Positions 25,469 through 34,514 of a DNA stretch of 64,000 nucleotides are shown piece after piece; position 1 is the first letter of the stretch, and each line of letters begins with the position of its first letter. The notes below the pieces were generated by a model, which worked only from the letters and a program-made list of their open reading frames with translations, ran no database searches and was not told the DNA's origin. The DNA comes from Nocardioides panaciterrulae (GTDB taxonomy: Bacteria > Actinomycetota > Actinomycetes > Propionibacteriales > Nocardioidaceae): NCBI RefSeq assembly GCF_013409645.1, contig NZ_JACCBG010000001.1, positions 1,240,001 to 1,304,000 on the forward strand. Direction: 5' to 3'. The position numbers were made by a program, and so were the translations under genes.

Positions 25469-26146
25469 TCAGCCCATGGCGTCGAGCAGCTGCTTCTCGG
25501 CGACGTCGAAGTAGTGGGCGAGCGCCCGCTCCGCGGCGGCGGTGTCGCCCTCCTCCAGCAGCCGGAGGATCTCGCGGTTCCCCTGCAGGTAGGGCTCGTG
25601 GAAGGCCCGGGGGTCGGCCATGACGTGGAAGACCAGGCGCAGCTCGGCGAGCAGCTGGCGCATGGTCTCGTCGAGGCGAGGGCTGTCGAGCAGGCCGGCC
25701 AGCGCCTGGTGGAAGTGCATGTTGGCGGACCCCACGAGGGTCCAGTCGCCGGCGACCGCCGCCCGCTCGCCGTCCTCCACGGCCCGGCGTACCGCCTCGA
25801 GCCGTTCCGGCGGCGCGCCCGGGGCGGCACGCAACGCGGCCGCCTCCAACGCCCGGCGCACCCGGTAGAGGTCGCGCACGTCCTCGGTGGTCAGCCGGCG
25901 CACGAACACCCCGCGGTTGAACTCGTGGACCAGCAGTCGCTCGTGGGTGAGCAGCCGGAACGCCTCGCGCAGGGTGTTGCGAGAGATGCCGAGCGCGGCG
26001 CCGATGTCCTCCTCCGACAACCGGACCCCGGGCAGCAGCCGGCCCTCGATGACGTCCTCGCGGAGCGCGTCCGCGACCCGGCCGGCGGTGCTCGACCGGC
26101 CCATGTCCGCCCGCCGGGCGGCGAGCCCCTCCAGCCACTGCGTCAT
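25469..26146 (-). CDS. GntR-family regulator, FCD type
   Basis: A 225-residue regulator with an N-terminal winged helix (TAGRVADALREDVIEGRLLP, DIGAALGISRNTLREAFRLL) and a C-terminal FCD helical ligand domain from about residue 90 that carries metal-binding candidates in ANMHFHQALAGLLD and AHYFDVAEKQLL. It is divergent from the 5-oxoproline operon and a perfect palindrome lies between them, so it is the probable repressor, with a pathway metabolite such as 5-oxoproline as inducer. ATG 26146 follows GGAGGA; a GTG one codon earlier is possible. Confidence 0.9.
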   Translation of the reverse strand: MTQWLEGLAARRADMGRSSTAGRVADALREDVIEGRLLPGVRLSEEDIGAALGISRNTLREAFRLLTHERLLVHEFNRGVFVRRLTTEDVRDLYRVRRALEAAALRAAPGAPPERLEAVRRAVEDGERAAVAGDWTLVGSANMHFHQALAGLLDSPRLDETMRQLLAELRLVFHVMADPRAFHEPYLQGNREILRLLEEGDTAAAERALAHYFDVAEKQLLDAMG

Positions 26147-26201
26147 CACGCGGCCCCCGTCCTCCCAGGTCTGCCCCCATCCTAGGGGAACAGGGTATTG
26201 C

Positions 26202-26220
26202 GGGATTGTTGAACAATCCC
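26202..26220. promoter_or_regulatory. 19-bp perfect palindrome, operator for the FCD regulator
   Basis: GGGATTGTT-G-AACAATCCC is symmetrical over all nine base pairs of each arm. It lies 56 bp from the regulator start and 42 bp from the transporter start. FadR/FCD proteins bind short dyads of the TTGT-n-ACAA kind, so this is the likely site for control of both transcripts. Confidence 0.75.
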
Positions 26221-26261
26221 TAGGGTGCTGTGAGCGGGGCCACATCCAGGAGGAGCAGGAA

Positions 26262-27536
26262 ATGAGCGAATCGGCCGCACCACAGGTCGCCGACGGGGTC
26301 GCCCCCGACGGGGGTGAGGACCCGGCCGGGTCACGGTCGGACCGGGGCAGGAGCCACCGCCGCGGCGCGCTGCTGGGCGCGATGTTCCTCATGGCGACCA
26401 GCGCCATCGGGCCCGGCTTCATCACCCAGACCACCGTGTTCACCGCCAAGCTCGGGGCGGCCTTCGCCTTCGCGATCCTGATCTCGGTGCTCGTGGACGT
26501 CGCCGTCCAGCTCAACGTCTGGCGGGTGATCGGCGTGTCCGGCCTGCGCGCCCAGGACCTGGCGAACCGGGTGGTGCCCGGCGGTGGCTACGTGCTGGCC
26601 GCGCTGGTCGTCTTCGGCGGGCTCGTCTTCAACGTCGGGAACATCGGCGGCACCGCGCTGGGGGCCCAGGCGATGATGGGCGCCGACGTCAAGATCGGCG
26701 GCGCGGTCTCCGCGCTGATCGCGATCGGGATCTTCCTCAGCAAGCGCGCCGGCGTCGCGGTGGACCGGATCGTGGTGGTCCTGGGCCTGCTGATGATCGT
26801 GATGGTCACGTTCGTCGCGTTCAAGTCCCAGCCCCCGGTGGGCGAGGCGTTGCGCCAGACGGTGCTGCCCGACCACGCCGACTTCCTGATCATCACGACC
26901 CTGATCGGCGGCACGGTCGGTGGCTACATCACCTACGCGGGTGCCCACCGGCTGGTCGACTCCGGCATCTCCGGACGCGAACACGTCCGCGAGATCACCC
27001 GCACCTCGACCACCGGGGTCGTGGTCACCGGGGTGATGCGCGCGCTGCTCTTCCTCGCCGTCCTCGGTGTCGTCGCCGGCGGCGTCACGCTCGCCCAGAG
27101 CAACCCGCCCGCCTCGGCCTTCCAGCACGCCCTCGGCCAGGCCGGCCTGCACCTGTTCGGCGTGATCCTCTGGGCGGCCAGCATCACCTCGGTGATCGGC
27201 GCCTCCTACACCTCGGTGTCGTTCCTGACCACCTTCTCCGAGGGCCTCGCGCGCCGGCGCAACCTGGTCGTGGTCGGCTTCATCATCTTCTCGCTCGCGG
27301 TCTTCCTCATCGTCGGCCAGACTCCGGTGACCCTGCTGGTGCTCGCCGGCGCGCTGAACGGGCTGATCCTCCCGGTCGGCCTCGGCGTGCTGATGTGGGT
27401 GGCGGCGCGCCGCCCCGACCTGCTCGGGGGCTACCGTTACCCCCGCTGGCTGCTCGTGCTGGGTGTCGCGGCCTGGGTTCTGACCGTCTACCTGGGCTGG
27501 AGGTCGCTCGGCGGCATCGCGGCCCTCTGGAGCTGA
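26262..27536 (+). CDS. NRAMP-related transporter of the 5-oxoproline cluster
   Basis: A 424-residue membrane protein with about 11 transmembrane helices and the NRAMP fold. The metal-binding signature of true NRAMPs (DPGN in helix 1, MPH in helix 6) is absent: helix 1 reads [17 protein letters not shown] and helix 6 [17 protein letters not shown]. It therefore should not be called a manganese transporter. Homologues lie beside pxp genes in other bacteria (for example ycsG in the Bacillus subtilis kip region), so uptake of 5-oxoproline or a related acid is the best inference. AGGAGGAGCAGG precedes the ATG. First gene of a five-gene operon. Confidence 0.88.
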   Translation: MSESAAPQVADGVAPDGGEDPAGSRSDRGRSHRRGALLGAMFLMATSAIGPGFITQTTVFTAKLGAAFAFAILISVLVDVAVQLNVWRVIGVSGLRAQDLANRVVPGGGYVLAALVVFGGLVFNVGNIGGTALGAQAMMGADVKIGGAVSALIAIGIFLSKRAGVAVDRIVVVLGLLMIVMVTFVAFKSQPPVGEALRQTVLPDHADFLIITTLIGGTVGGYITYAGAHRLVDSGISGREHVREITRTSTTGVVVTGVMRALLFLAVLGVVAGGVTLAQSNPPASAFQHALGQAGLHLFGVILWAASITSVIGASYTSVSFLTTFSEGLARRRNLVVVGFIIFSLAVFLIVGQTPVTLLVLAGALNGLILPVGLGVLMWVAARRPDLLGGYRYPRWLLVLGVAAWVLTVYLGWRSLGGIAALWS

Positions 27537-27537
27537 G

Positions 27538-28305
27538 ATGCGCATCGACCTGAACGCCGACCTGGGCGAGGGCCTCGGACAGTGGAGCCTCGGCGACGAC
27601 GAGGCGCTGCTGGAGGTGGTCACCAGCGCGAACGTCGCCTGCGGCTTCCACGCCGGTGACCCCACGGTGCTGCGCCGTGTCTGCGAGATGGCCGCCGAGC
27701 GCGGCGTCGCGATCGGCGCCCAGGTCGGCTACCGCGACCTGCACGGCTTCGGTCGCCGGTTCATCGACATGCCGGCCGAGGACCTGACCAACGACGTGCT
27801 CTACCAGATCGGCGCGCTGGAGGCGTTCGCGCGGGTCGCCGGCACCTCGGTGGCCTACGTCAAGCCCCACGGCGCGCTCTACAACGCGATCGTCCACCAC
27901 GAGGAGCAGGCGGCCGCGGTGGTCGAGGCGGTGGTCCGCTACGACCCCGCGCTGCCGGTGCTGGGGCTGCCCGGCTCGAGGTGGCTGGCGCTCGCCGGCG
28001 AGGCCGGGCTCGCGGCCGTGGCCGAGGCGTTCGCCGACCGGGCCTACACCCCGGAGGGGACGCTGGTCTCCCGGCGGGAGAAGGGCGCGGTGCTCCACGA
28101 CGCGGAGGAGATCGCGGCCCGGTGCGTGCGGATGGCCACCACCGGGGACGTAGTGGCGGTCGACGGCAGCGTCGTGGCGGCGCGGGCGGGCTCGCTGTGC
28201 GTGCACGGCGACACCCCCGGCGCGGTCGAGGTCGCGCGGGCGGTCCGGTCGGCGCTGGAGTCCGCGGGCGTGGCCGTGTCACCCTTCACCGGCGGCGCCG
28301 GATGA
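27538..28305 (+). CDS. pxpA: 5-oxoprolinase subunit A
   Basis: A 255-residue LamB/YcsF protein: [52 protein letters not shown] and [20 protein letters not shown]. With PxpB and PxpC it forms the prokaryotic ATP-dependent 5-oxoprolinase that opens 5-oxo-L-proline to L-glutamate. The ATG lies one base after the transporter's stop codon, so the genes are in one transcript. Confidence 0.95.
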   Translation: MRIDLNADLGEGLGQWSLGDDEALLEVVTSANVACGFHAGDPTVLRRVCEMAAERGVAIGAQVGYRDLHGFGRRFIDMPAEDLTNDVLYQIGALEAFARVAGTSVAYVKPHGALYNAIVHHEEQAAAVVEAVVRYDPALPVLGLPGSRWLALAGEAGLAAVAEAFADRAYTPEGTLVSRREKGAVLHDAEEIAARCVRMATTGDVVAVDGSVVAARAGSLCVHGDTPGAVEVARAVRSALESAGVAVSPFTGGAG

Positions 28306-28910
28306 GGGTGCTGCCCTGCGGGGACGCCGGGCTCCTCGTCGAGGTGGCCAGCCTCGAGGAGGTGCTCGCGGCGTACGCCGCGTTCGTCGAGCGGCCGCCC
28401 GCCGGCGTGACCGAGATCGTGCCCGCGGCCCGCACCGTGCTGCTGCGCGTCGACCCCGGGACCGACCTCGCGCCGGTCGCGGCGGCCGTCCGCGCGACCA
28501 CCCCCCGGCCCGGTGCGCGGCCGGACGCCGGCCACGTCGAGGTCGCGGTGCGCTACGACGGCGCCGACCTCGCCGAGGTCGGGGAGCTGACCGGCCTGGG
28601 GGAGCGCGGCGTGGTGGAGGCGCACACGAGCCAGGAGTGGACGGTCGCCTTCTGCGGGTTCGCGCCGGGGTTCGGCTACCTGGTCGGCGAGGACGACCGG
28701 CTGCACGTGCCGCGGCGGGAGGACCCGCGCACCCGGGTCCCCGCGGGCGCCCTCGGCCTCGCCGGGGAGTTCACCGGGGTCTACCCCCGGGAGTCGCCCG
28801 GCGGCTGGCAGCTCATCGGCCACGCGCTGGACCCGGTCTGGGACCTGCGGCGCACGCCGCCGGCGGTGCTCACCGCAGGCGTCCGGGTCCGGTTCCGGGA
28901 GGCGCGATGA
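28302..28910 (+). CDS. pxpB: 5-oxoprolinase subunit B (KipI family)
   Basis: A 202-residue KipI-like protein with the family core [37 protein letters not shown] and [18 protein letters not shown]. The last 20 residues complete the fold. It overlaps pxpA and pxpC by four bases on both sides. Shorter than usual at its N-terminus, starting directly with the first strand ([15 protein letters not shown]). It acts in complex with PxpC in ATP-dependent 5-oxoproline hydrolysis. Confidence 0.95.
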   Translation: MRVLPCGDAGLLVEVASLEEVLAAYAAFVERPPAGVTEIVPAARTVLLRVDPGTDLAPVAAAVRATTPRPGARPDAGHVEVAVRYDGADLAEVGELTGLGERGVVEAHTSQEWTVAFCGFAPGFGYLVGEDDRLHVPRREDPRTRVPAGALGLAGEFTGVYPRESPGGWQLIGHALDPVWDLRRTPPAVLTAGVRVRFREAR

Positions 28911-29767
28911 AGAGCCTCGAGGTGCTGGAGACCGGCCCACTGGCCACCGTGCAGGACCTGGGCCGGCCGGGACAGGCCGCGCTCGGGGTCGGGCGCTCGG
29001 GCGCCGCGGACGCCGCGTCGCTCCGGCTCGGCAACCGGCTGCTCCGCAACGACGACGACAGCGCCGGCATCGAGGTGACCTACGGCGGGCTCGCGGTGCG
29101 AGCGCACGGCGACCTGCTGGTGGCACTCACCGGCGCCCGCTGTCCGGCCACCGTCGCCGGCCGGTGCGTGGGCAGCAACAGCCCCGTGCTGCTGCCCGAC
29201 GGGGCCGAGCTGCGCCTCGGCGCGCCGGCGACCGGGCTGCGCACCTACCTGACCGTCCGCGGCGGCGTCGACGTCGCCCCGGTGCTGGGGTCACGGTCCA
29301 CCGACGTGCTCGCCGGCCTGGGCCCGGAGGTGCTGGCGCCGGGCAGCGAGCTGCCGGTGGGGCCGTGTCCACGCCGCCAGCCCACCGTGGACCTCGCGCC
29401 CGTCCCCGACCCGCCCTCGGGCGAGGTGCAGCTGCGGGTCGTCCGCGGTCCGCGTGCGGACTGGTTCACCGACGAGGCGTTCGACCGGCTCACGGCCGCG
29501 CCGTACGAGGTGACCAACGAGAGCGACCGGGTCGGGATGCGGCTGCGCGGCGCGGCGCTCGAGCGGGTCCGCTCCGAGGAGCTGCCCAGCGAGGGCATGG
29601 TCCCGGGCGCGCTGCAGGTGCCGCCGACCGGTCAACCCACCCTGTTTCTCGTCGACCACCCCGTGACCGGGGGCTACCCGGTCCTCGGCGTGGTCGTGAC
29701 CACCGACCTCGGGCGGGCCGCACAGGTCCGACCCGGCCAGACGATCCACTTCAAGGAGATGAGATGA
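28907..29767 (+). CDS. pxpC: 5-oxoprolinase subunit C (KipA family)
   Basis: A 286-residue biotin-dependent-carboxylase-like (KipA/AHS2) protein. Family blocks: [75 protein letters not shown] and [19 protein letters not shown]. It overlaps pxpB and the following DUF1445 gene (ATGA). Completes PxpABC. Confidence 0.95.
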   Translation: MKSLEVLETGPLATVQDLGRPGQAALGVGRSGAADAASLRLGNRLLRNDDDSAGIEVTYGGLAVRAHGDLLVALTGARCPATVAGRCVGSNSPVLLPDGAELRLGAPATGLRTYLTVRGGVDVAPVLGSRSTDVLAGLGPEVLAPGSELPVGPCPRRQPTVDLAPVPDPPSGEVQLRVVRGPRADWFTDEAFDRLTAAPYEVTNESDRVGMRLRGAALERVRSEELPSEGMVPGALQVPPTGQPTLFLVDHPVTGGYPVLGVVVTTDLGRAAQVRPGQTIHFKEMR

Positions 29768-30543
29768 ACCCTTCCGAGCTCCTCCCGTCCGAGGCGCGGG
29801 AACGCTTCCGGGCCGGCCTGAACGTCCCGACGGCCGGCTGGTCGGCCGGCTGGGCGCAGGCGAACCTGATCGCGGTGCCGCGTGAGCAGGCCTACGACGT
29901 GCTGCTGTTCGCCCAGCGCAACCCCAAGCCGTGCCCGGTGCTGGACGTGACCGAGCCCGGCGAGTTCGCCTCCAGCATCTTCGGTGGTGACCTGCGCACC
30001 GACCTGCCCGCCTACCGGGTCTTCGAGCACGGCGAGCTCGTCGAGGAGACCACCGACGTGACCGGCTGGTGGCGCGACGACCTCGTGGCGTTCCTGATCG
30101 GCTGCAGCTTCTCCTTCGAGGCCGCGCTGCTGGAGGCCGAGGTGCCGGTGCGCCACGTGGAGGCCGGCTGCAACGTGCCGATGTACCGCACGTCGGTGCC
30201 CTGTCGTGACGCCGGCGCGCTCGGCGGTCCGCTGGTCGTGTCGATGCGGCCGGTGCCCGCGGAGCAGGTGGCGACGGCCGTCCGGGTGTCCTCGCGCTAC
30301 CCCGCCGTGCACGGTGCGCCCGTGCACGTGGGGAACCCGGCCGCGCTGGGCATCACCGACCTCGGGGCGCCGGACTTCGGCGACCCGGTCGAGGTCCGGG
30401 ACGGCGAGGTCCCGGTGTTCTGGGCCTGTGGGGTCACCCCGCAGGCCGCGGTGATGGCCTCCCGGCCGCCGTTCGCGATCAGCCATGCCCCCGGATCGAT
30501 GGCGATCACCGACCTGCGCGACAGCACCCTGCTGGTGCCCTGA
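29764..30543 (+). CDS. DUF1445 (YcsI) protein, D-glutamate cyclase-like
   Basis: A 259-residue YcsI-family protein with the conserved blocks [69 protein letters not shown] and [18 protein letters not shown]. The same domain occurs in the eukaryotic D-glutamate cyclase, which makes 5-oxo-D-proline from D-glutamate. Coupled by ATGA to pxpC, it may feed or repair substrate for the 5-oxoprolinase. The bacterial activity is not certain, so the functional link is inference. Confidence 0.85.
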   Translation: MNPSELLPSEARERFRAGLNVPTAGWSAGWAQANLIAVPREQAYDVLLFAQRNPKPCPVLDVTEPGEFASSIFGGDLRTDLPAYRVFEHGELVEETTDVTGWWRDDLVAFLIGCSFSFEAALLEAEVPVRHVEAGCNVPMYRTSVPCRDAGALGGPLVVSMRPVPAEQVATAVRVSSRYPAVHGAPVHVGNPAALGITDLGAPDFGDPVEVRDGEVPVFWACGVTPQAAVMASRPPFAISHAPGSMAITDLRDSTLLVP

Positions 30544-30549
30544 GCCCCG

Positions 30550-31107
30550 TCAGGGCACCAGGGCGTAGTGGAGGTGGACGACACCGCTGTCGAAGCGGTG
30601 TTCGTCCACCAGCTCGAGGCGGGCACGCACGCCGTCCGGGAGGGCCCGCTCGCCGCCGCCGACCAGCACCGGGTTCAGGAAGAGGTGGCACTCGTCGACC
30701 AGGCCCGCGGCGATCGCCTGGCCGGCGAGCCGGGCGCCGCCGATCGAGAGGTCGTGGGACGCGGCCTCCTTGAGCCGTCGCACCACGGCCGGGTCGAAGT
30801 CCCGCTCGAGCCGGGTCCGCGGAGTCGACGGAGCCGAGAGGCTCCGGGAGTACACGACCTTGTCCGCAGCTCGCCAGATCTCGGCGAAGTCCCGGACCGG
30901 GGCGGACCGGTCGGGGGTCCCGAGGTCCTGCCAGACCCGCATCACGTCGTACATCCGGCGCCCGTAGAGATAGGTCCCGACCCCGCGCTCGAGGTCGTTC
31001 ACGAACGTGTGCACCTCCTCGTCCGGGGCCGCCCAGTCGAAGCCCCCGTCCGCGTCCTCGACGTAGCCGTCGAGCGAGGTGAGCGCGGAGTAGATCAGCC
31101 GGGCCAT
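30550..31107 (-). CDS. dihydrofolate reductase-like protein (RibD C-terminal fold)
   Basis: A 185-residue protein with the RibD_C/DHFR-like fold: ARLIYSALTSLDGYVEDADG, TYLYGRRMYDVMRVWQDL, ADKVVYSRSLSAPSTPRTRL, DLSIGGARLAGQAIAAGLVD and ECHLFLNPVLVGGGERAL. Such stand-alone proteins are NADPH-dependent reductases of unknown substrate and are not the folate enzyme. GGAGGAGG precedes the ATG. It converges on the pxp operon with a six-base gap. Confidence 0.88.
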   Translation of the reverse strand: MARLIYSALTSLDGYVEDADGGFDWAAPDEEVHTFVNDLERGVGTYLYGRRMYDVMRVWQDLGTPDRSAPVRDFAEIWRAADKVVYSRSLSAPSTPRTRLERDFDPAVVRRLKEAASHDLSIGGARLAGQAIAAGLVDECHLFLNPVLVGGGERALPDGVRARLELVDEHRFDSGVVHLHYALVP

Positions 31108-31178
31108 GTCGATGCCTCCTCCGGCGGGCCGCGCCCGATGGACCCCGATGGACTCAGGGCGGGTGCCTCCCGCCCCGG

Positions 31179-31451
31179 TCAATGATCGCGCAGTGCCTCG
31201 ATGAGCTCGTCCTTGTTCATCGAGGAGCGGCCCTCGATGTCCAGCTCGGCGGCCCGTTCGTGGAGCTCCTCGACGGTCCACTTCTCGTAGGACCGCGACT
31301 CGCCACCCTCCCGGCCGACCTGGGTGCGAGAGCGGTTGGCGGCCGAGTTGGCGATGCGCGCCGCCTTCTCCTTGCTCTCGCCCTCGTCGCGGAGCTTCTC
31401 GTAGAGCTCGTCGTCCTTCACCGAGGGACCGGGCTTCTTCTCGCCGGGCAT
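31179..31451 (-). CDS. DUF7218 / Rho_N-domain small protein
   Basis: A 90-residue, highly charged protein. Residues 8-50 have the pattern DELYEKLRDEGESKEKAARI and ANSAANRSRTQVGREGG seen in DUF7218 proteins of actinobacteria, and residues 56-90 form a Rho termination-factor N-terminal helix-extended loop (WTVEELHERAAELDIEGRSS, MNKDELIEALRDH). AAGGAG precedes the ATG. It probably binds nucleic acid; role unknown. Confidence 0.85.
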   Translation of the reverse strand: MPGEKKPGPSVKDDELYEKLRDEGESKEKAARIANSAANRSRTQVGREGGESRSYEKWTVEELHERAAELDIEGRSSMNKDELIEALRDH

Positions 31452-31595
31452 GATGGCTCCTTCCGGTTGGCTTCCGGTCGTGCTCCGGCGTGGCCGGGGA
31501 GCGGCCTGGCCGGGGCAGGTCCGGTACCCGACCGGCGAGGGGGCATGCCCGGGCGAGGCCGGGCGCCGCTGGCCCTCGGTGCGATAGTGGCCGCT

Positions 31596-32630
31596 GTGAC
31601 GACCTCCACCTCCACCTCCACCGCCGGCTCCGGTTCCGGCTCGCGCCCCGCGGCCGCCTGGGAGCCCGACCGGCTCGGCGACGGCTACGAGCAGCTCACC
31701 TTCGACCTGGGCCCGGACCCGGACGGCGAGGGCGACGCCCGTGCCGTGCTCGTCCGGCGCACGGTGCGCGAGGGCGAGCAGGTCACCGGCGCGGTGCTCT
31801 ACGTGCACGGCTTCTCCGACTACTTCTTCCAGACCGATCTCGCCGACTTCTTCGCCGAGCGCGGGCTCGCGTTCTACGCCCTGGACCTGCGCAAGTGCGG
31901 CCGCGCGCGGCAGCCCGGCCAGACCGCGCACTACGTCTCCGACCTCGGCCTGTACGACGAGGAGCTGGAGCTCGCGCTGGGCGCGCTCGCGGCCGACCAC
32001 CCGGACACGCCGGTGGTCGTGGCGGCCCACTCGACCGGCGGGCTGGTCACCCCGCTGTGGCTGGACCGGCGGCGCCGCGGCGGCCGGGTCGGGCCGGTGG
32101 CCGGACTGGTGCTCAACAGCCCGTGGTTCGACCTGCAGGGCAAGCCGATGATGCGCGGCCCCGGCACCTGGGCGGTGCGCGGCCTCTCCCGGGTCCGGCC
32201 GCTGCGGCCGCTCGACCTGCCCGAGTCCACCGTCTACGGCGACTCGCTCCATGTCAGCGCGAAGGGCGAGTGGGACTACGACCTCGACCTCAAGCCGTTG
32301 ACCGGCTTCCCGGTCACGATCGGCTGGCTGGCCGCCGTACGCCGTGGCCACGCCCGGCTGCACCGCGGGCTCGACGTCGGCGTGCCCTCGCTGGTGCTGC
32401 GCTCGGACAAGACGCACTACTCGCGGACCCACAGTCCGGCCAGCGACCGCGCCGACACCGTCCTCGACGTGCGCCAGATCGCGCGTTGGTCCGGCTGCCT
32501 GGGCGACCGCACCAGCGTGGTGCCGATCGCCGACGCGCGCCACGACGTCTTCCTGTCGCTGTCCGAGCCGCGGCGGCAGGCCTACCGGGTGCTCGACGCC
32601 TGGCTGCGCGAGCACCCCGACCTGTTGTGA
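31596..32630 (+). CDS. alpha/beta hydrolase
   Basis: A 344-residue serine hydrolase. The oxyanion segment is AVLYVHGFSDYFFQ, the nucleophile elbow AAHSTGGLVTPL, and late acid/base residues lie in LVLRSDKTHY and ADARHDVFLS. A Ser/Thr-rich tail of about 25 residues precedes the domain. The start is uncertain: GTG 31596 gives TTSTSTSTAG, another GTG is three codons upstream, and neither has a strong ribosome site. Substrate unknown; lysophospholipase- or monoglyceride lipase-like members have similar elbows. Confidence 0.82.
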   Translation: MTTSTSTSTAGSGSGSRPAAAWEPDRLGDGYEQLTFDLGPDPDGEGDARAVLVRRTVREGEQVTGAVLYVHGFSDYFFQTDLADFFAERGLAFYALDLRKCGRARQPGQTAHYVSDLGLYDEELELALGALAADHPDTPVVVAAHSTGGLVTPLWLDRRRRGGRVGPVAGLVLNSPWFDLQGKPMMRGPGTWAVRGLSRVRPLRPLDLPESTVYGDSLHVSAKGEWDYDLDLKPLTGFPVTIGWLAAVRRGHARLHRGLDVGVPSLVLRSDKTHYSRTHSPASDRADTVLDVRQIARWSGCLGDRTSVVPIADARHDVFLSLSEPRRQAYRVLDAWLREHPDLL

Positions 32631-32708
32631 CCGGCGGCCCCGGCCCGCGAACGGCGACGGGCGCCACCCCCGAGTGGGTGGCGCCCGTCGGTCTGTCCGG
32701 CGCGGCGG

Positions 32709-34385
32709 TCAGTGGCGATGCCGGTGGCCGTGGTGGCCCTGGTTCCGCGGGGCGCCGGTGCGCGGGTCCAGCAGCAGTGGCTTGACCACCGGGTGCCGGT
32801 AGTCGAACATCCCGTCCAGCGAGCCGGCGAGCCGGTCGTAGGACCCGTCGATGCGCATGCCGCCGAGCCAGTTGTCCTCGACGAAGCGCAGGATCGAGGA
32901 CTGGTCGGTCACCTGGTGGTCGACGGCGTTGCGGCGGGCGTACGGCGAGAGCACCAGCAGCGGCAGGCGCGGGCCGTAGCCGCAGCGGTCCTGGAAGCCG
33001 TCGAGCATCGCGTCGGTGCTGCCGGCCGGGGTACCGGTGCACGCCGAGGGGCCGTTGAGCGCGTCGTCGGCGTAGGAGGACATGTTCACGATCGGCGAGG
33101 GCTGGTGGTCGTACCAGCCGTCGCTGTCGTCGTAGGCCAGCACGACCGCGGTGGAGCGCCACTGCGGCGAGTGCTGGAGTCGGTTCATCACGTGGACGAC
33201 GTAGCGCTGCTCGTCCAGCGGGTCGGAGTACGCCGCGTGCCCGTCCTGGTAGCCGGGGGCCTTCAGGAAGCTCACCGCCGGCAGCCGGTGGTCGTCCAGC
33301 GCGGTGTAGAAGTCCGACATGTCGTACTGGTGGTTGGCCTGGCCGTCGTGGCCGATCTCCGCGGCCGACGCCGGCGGCAGGTGCTCGGGGTTGGCCGTGC
33401 TCGCGTAGTACTGGAACGGCTCGTGGTGGGGGATGTAGTCGGTGCTGGTCACGCCCGCCACGTTGGCGTGCTGGGCGGTGCAGTCACGGAAGCCGCCCTC
33501 GAACCAGCCCCAGCTCACGCCCTTGTCGTTGAGCAGGTCGCCGACGTTGCGGCCCTTCATCTCGACGGTGTCGTACTTGGCGTTCGAGCACTTGTCGAAG
33601 TACGGGTCGGGGTCGTTGACGACGGTGCCGGTCCCGGTGGCGTCGGGGTTGCGCACGCCGTACGTCTCGGAGGTGGTGACCGGTCCCTCGGGCACGGTGC
33701 CGGCCGGACGGCCCGCGGTCGCGTGGTTGACCGCGTCGCCGGTCTGGCCGGAGACCAGGTTCAGGGCGCCGGGCGTGGAGGGCCCGAAGGTCGTGTTGTA
33801 GGAGTTGTCGCTCATCGCGAACCGCTGGGCGTAGTTCCACAGGCCGGTGACGGTGTTGCCGTCGTAGTAGTCCATGACCAGGCCGGGCTCGGTGTACATC
33901 GAGGAGTCGCAGGTCTCCTTGTCGGTGTGCTGGACGAAGAGGTCCATCGCACCGCCGTCGTAGGCCTTCTGCTCGTCGGAGTAGCCGTGGTCCTGGTCGC
34001 AGGTGACCGCCTGGGCCGGGCCGAGCCGGTCGGGGTTGGCGGTGCTGCCGTCGTCGAAGTGGTTCGGGTTGTGGGTCAGCAGCCCGTGCTGCCGCAGGCC
34101 GTTGACCTGCGGGGTGCCGCGGCGGGCGTGGAACGGCGTGCCGTCGGTGTTGGCGGCCTGCGGGTAGGTGCCGAAGTAGTGGTCGAAGGAGACGTTCTCC
34201 CCGAAGATCACCACGAGGTGCTTGATCGGCGTGGTGGTCGCCCCGTGGGCCGACCGGCCGCCCCCGTGGCGCTGGTCGGCGTGGGCGTCGGCGGGGGCCG
34301 TCGTGACCCCCGCCAGTGCGGCCACGGTGCCGGTGGCCGCGAGCACGGCGGTCGTCCACCGGGCCCTGCGCGAGATGGTGCGCAT
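32709..34385 (-). CDS. secreted phosphoesterase (phospholipase C/acid phosphatase family)
   Basis: A 558-residue exported enzyme of the PF04185 phosphoesterase family. The signal peptide begins MRTISRRARWTTAVLAATGT and ends near APADAHA. The catalytic opening is HLVVIFGENVSFDHYFGTYP, with metal-binding segments TSTDYIPHHEPFQYYAST, VVLAYDDSDGWYDHQ and LLVLSPYARRNAVDHQVT. The C-terminus is a His-rich tail (NQGHHGHRHRH) that may bind metal. AGAGAGGA precedes the ATG. An earlier start at 34424 lacks that support. It likely releases phosphate outside the cell, from phosphomonoesters or phospholipids. Confidence 0.9.
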   Translation of the reverse strand: MRTISRRARWTTAVLAATGTVAALAGVTTAPADAHADQRHGGGRSAHGATTTPIKHLVVIFGENVSFDHYFGTYPQAANTDGTPFHARRGTPQVNGLRQHGLLTHNPNHFDDGSTANPDRLGPAQAVTCDQDHGYSDEQKAYDGGAMDLFVQHTDKETCDSSMYTEPGLVMDYYDGNTVTGLWNYAQRFAMSDNSYNTTFGPSTPGALNLVSGQTGDAVNHATAGRPAGTVPEGPVTTSETYGVRNPDATGTGTVVNDPDPYFDKCSNAKYDTVEMKGRNVGDLLNDKGVSWGWFEGGFRDCTAQHANVAGVTSTDYIPHHEPFQYYASTANPEHLPPASAAEIGHDGQANHQYDMSDFYTALDDHRLPAVSFLKAPGYQDGHAAYSDPLDEQRYVVHVMNRLQHSPQWRSTAVVLAYDDSDGWYDHQPSPIVNMSSYADDALNGPSACTGTPAGSTDAMLDGFQDRCGYGPRLPLLVLSPYARRNAVDHQVTDQSSILRFVEDNWLGGMRIDGSYDRLAGSLDGMFDYRHPVVKPLLLDPRTGAPRNQGHHGHRHRH

Positions 34386-34514
34386 CTGGTTCCTCTCTCC
34401 GAGTTGTCGGTGCTGCATGCGCACCGTGCTGGAGCCAGGAGGCCGAGGAGTGTGGGATCGGTGAACGGCGCACGAACGCTGGCGATCGTGATCTGCTGCG
34501 CCTGTCCGGGCAGG

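Noticed and set aside
24155..26185. A 676-codon plus-strand frame overlapping the dehydrogenase and the FCD regulator
   Set aside because: It is Arg-rich shadow translation crossing two well-supported genes on opposite strands.
26262..27536. Annotation as MntH manganese transporter
   Set aside because: The DPGN and MPH metal-binding motifs are missing, and the gene is locked in a 5-oxoproline operon.
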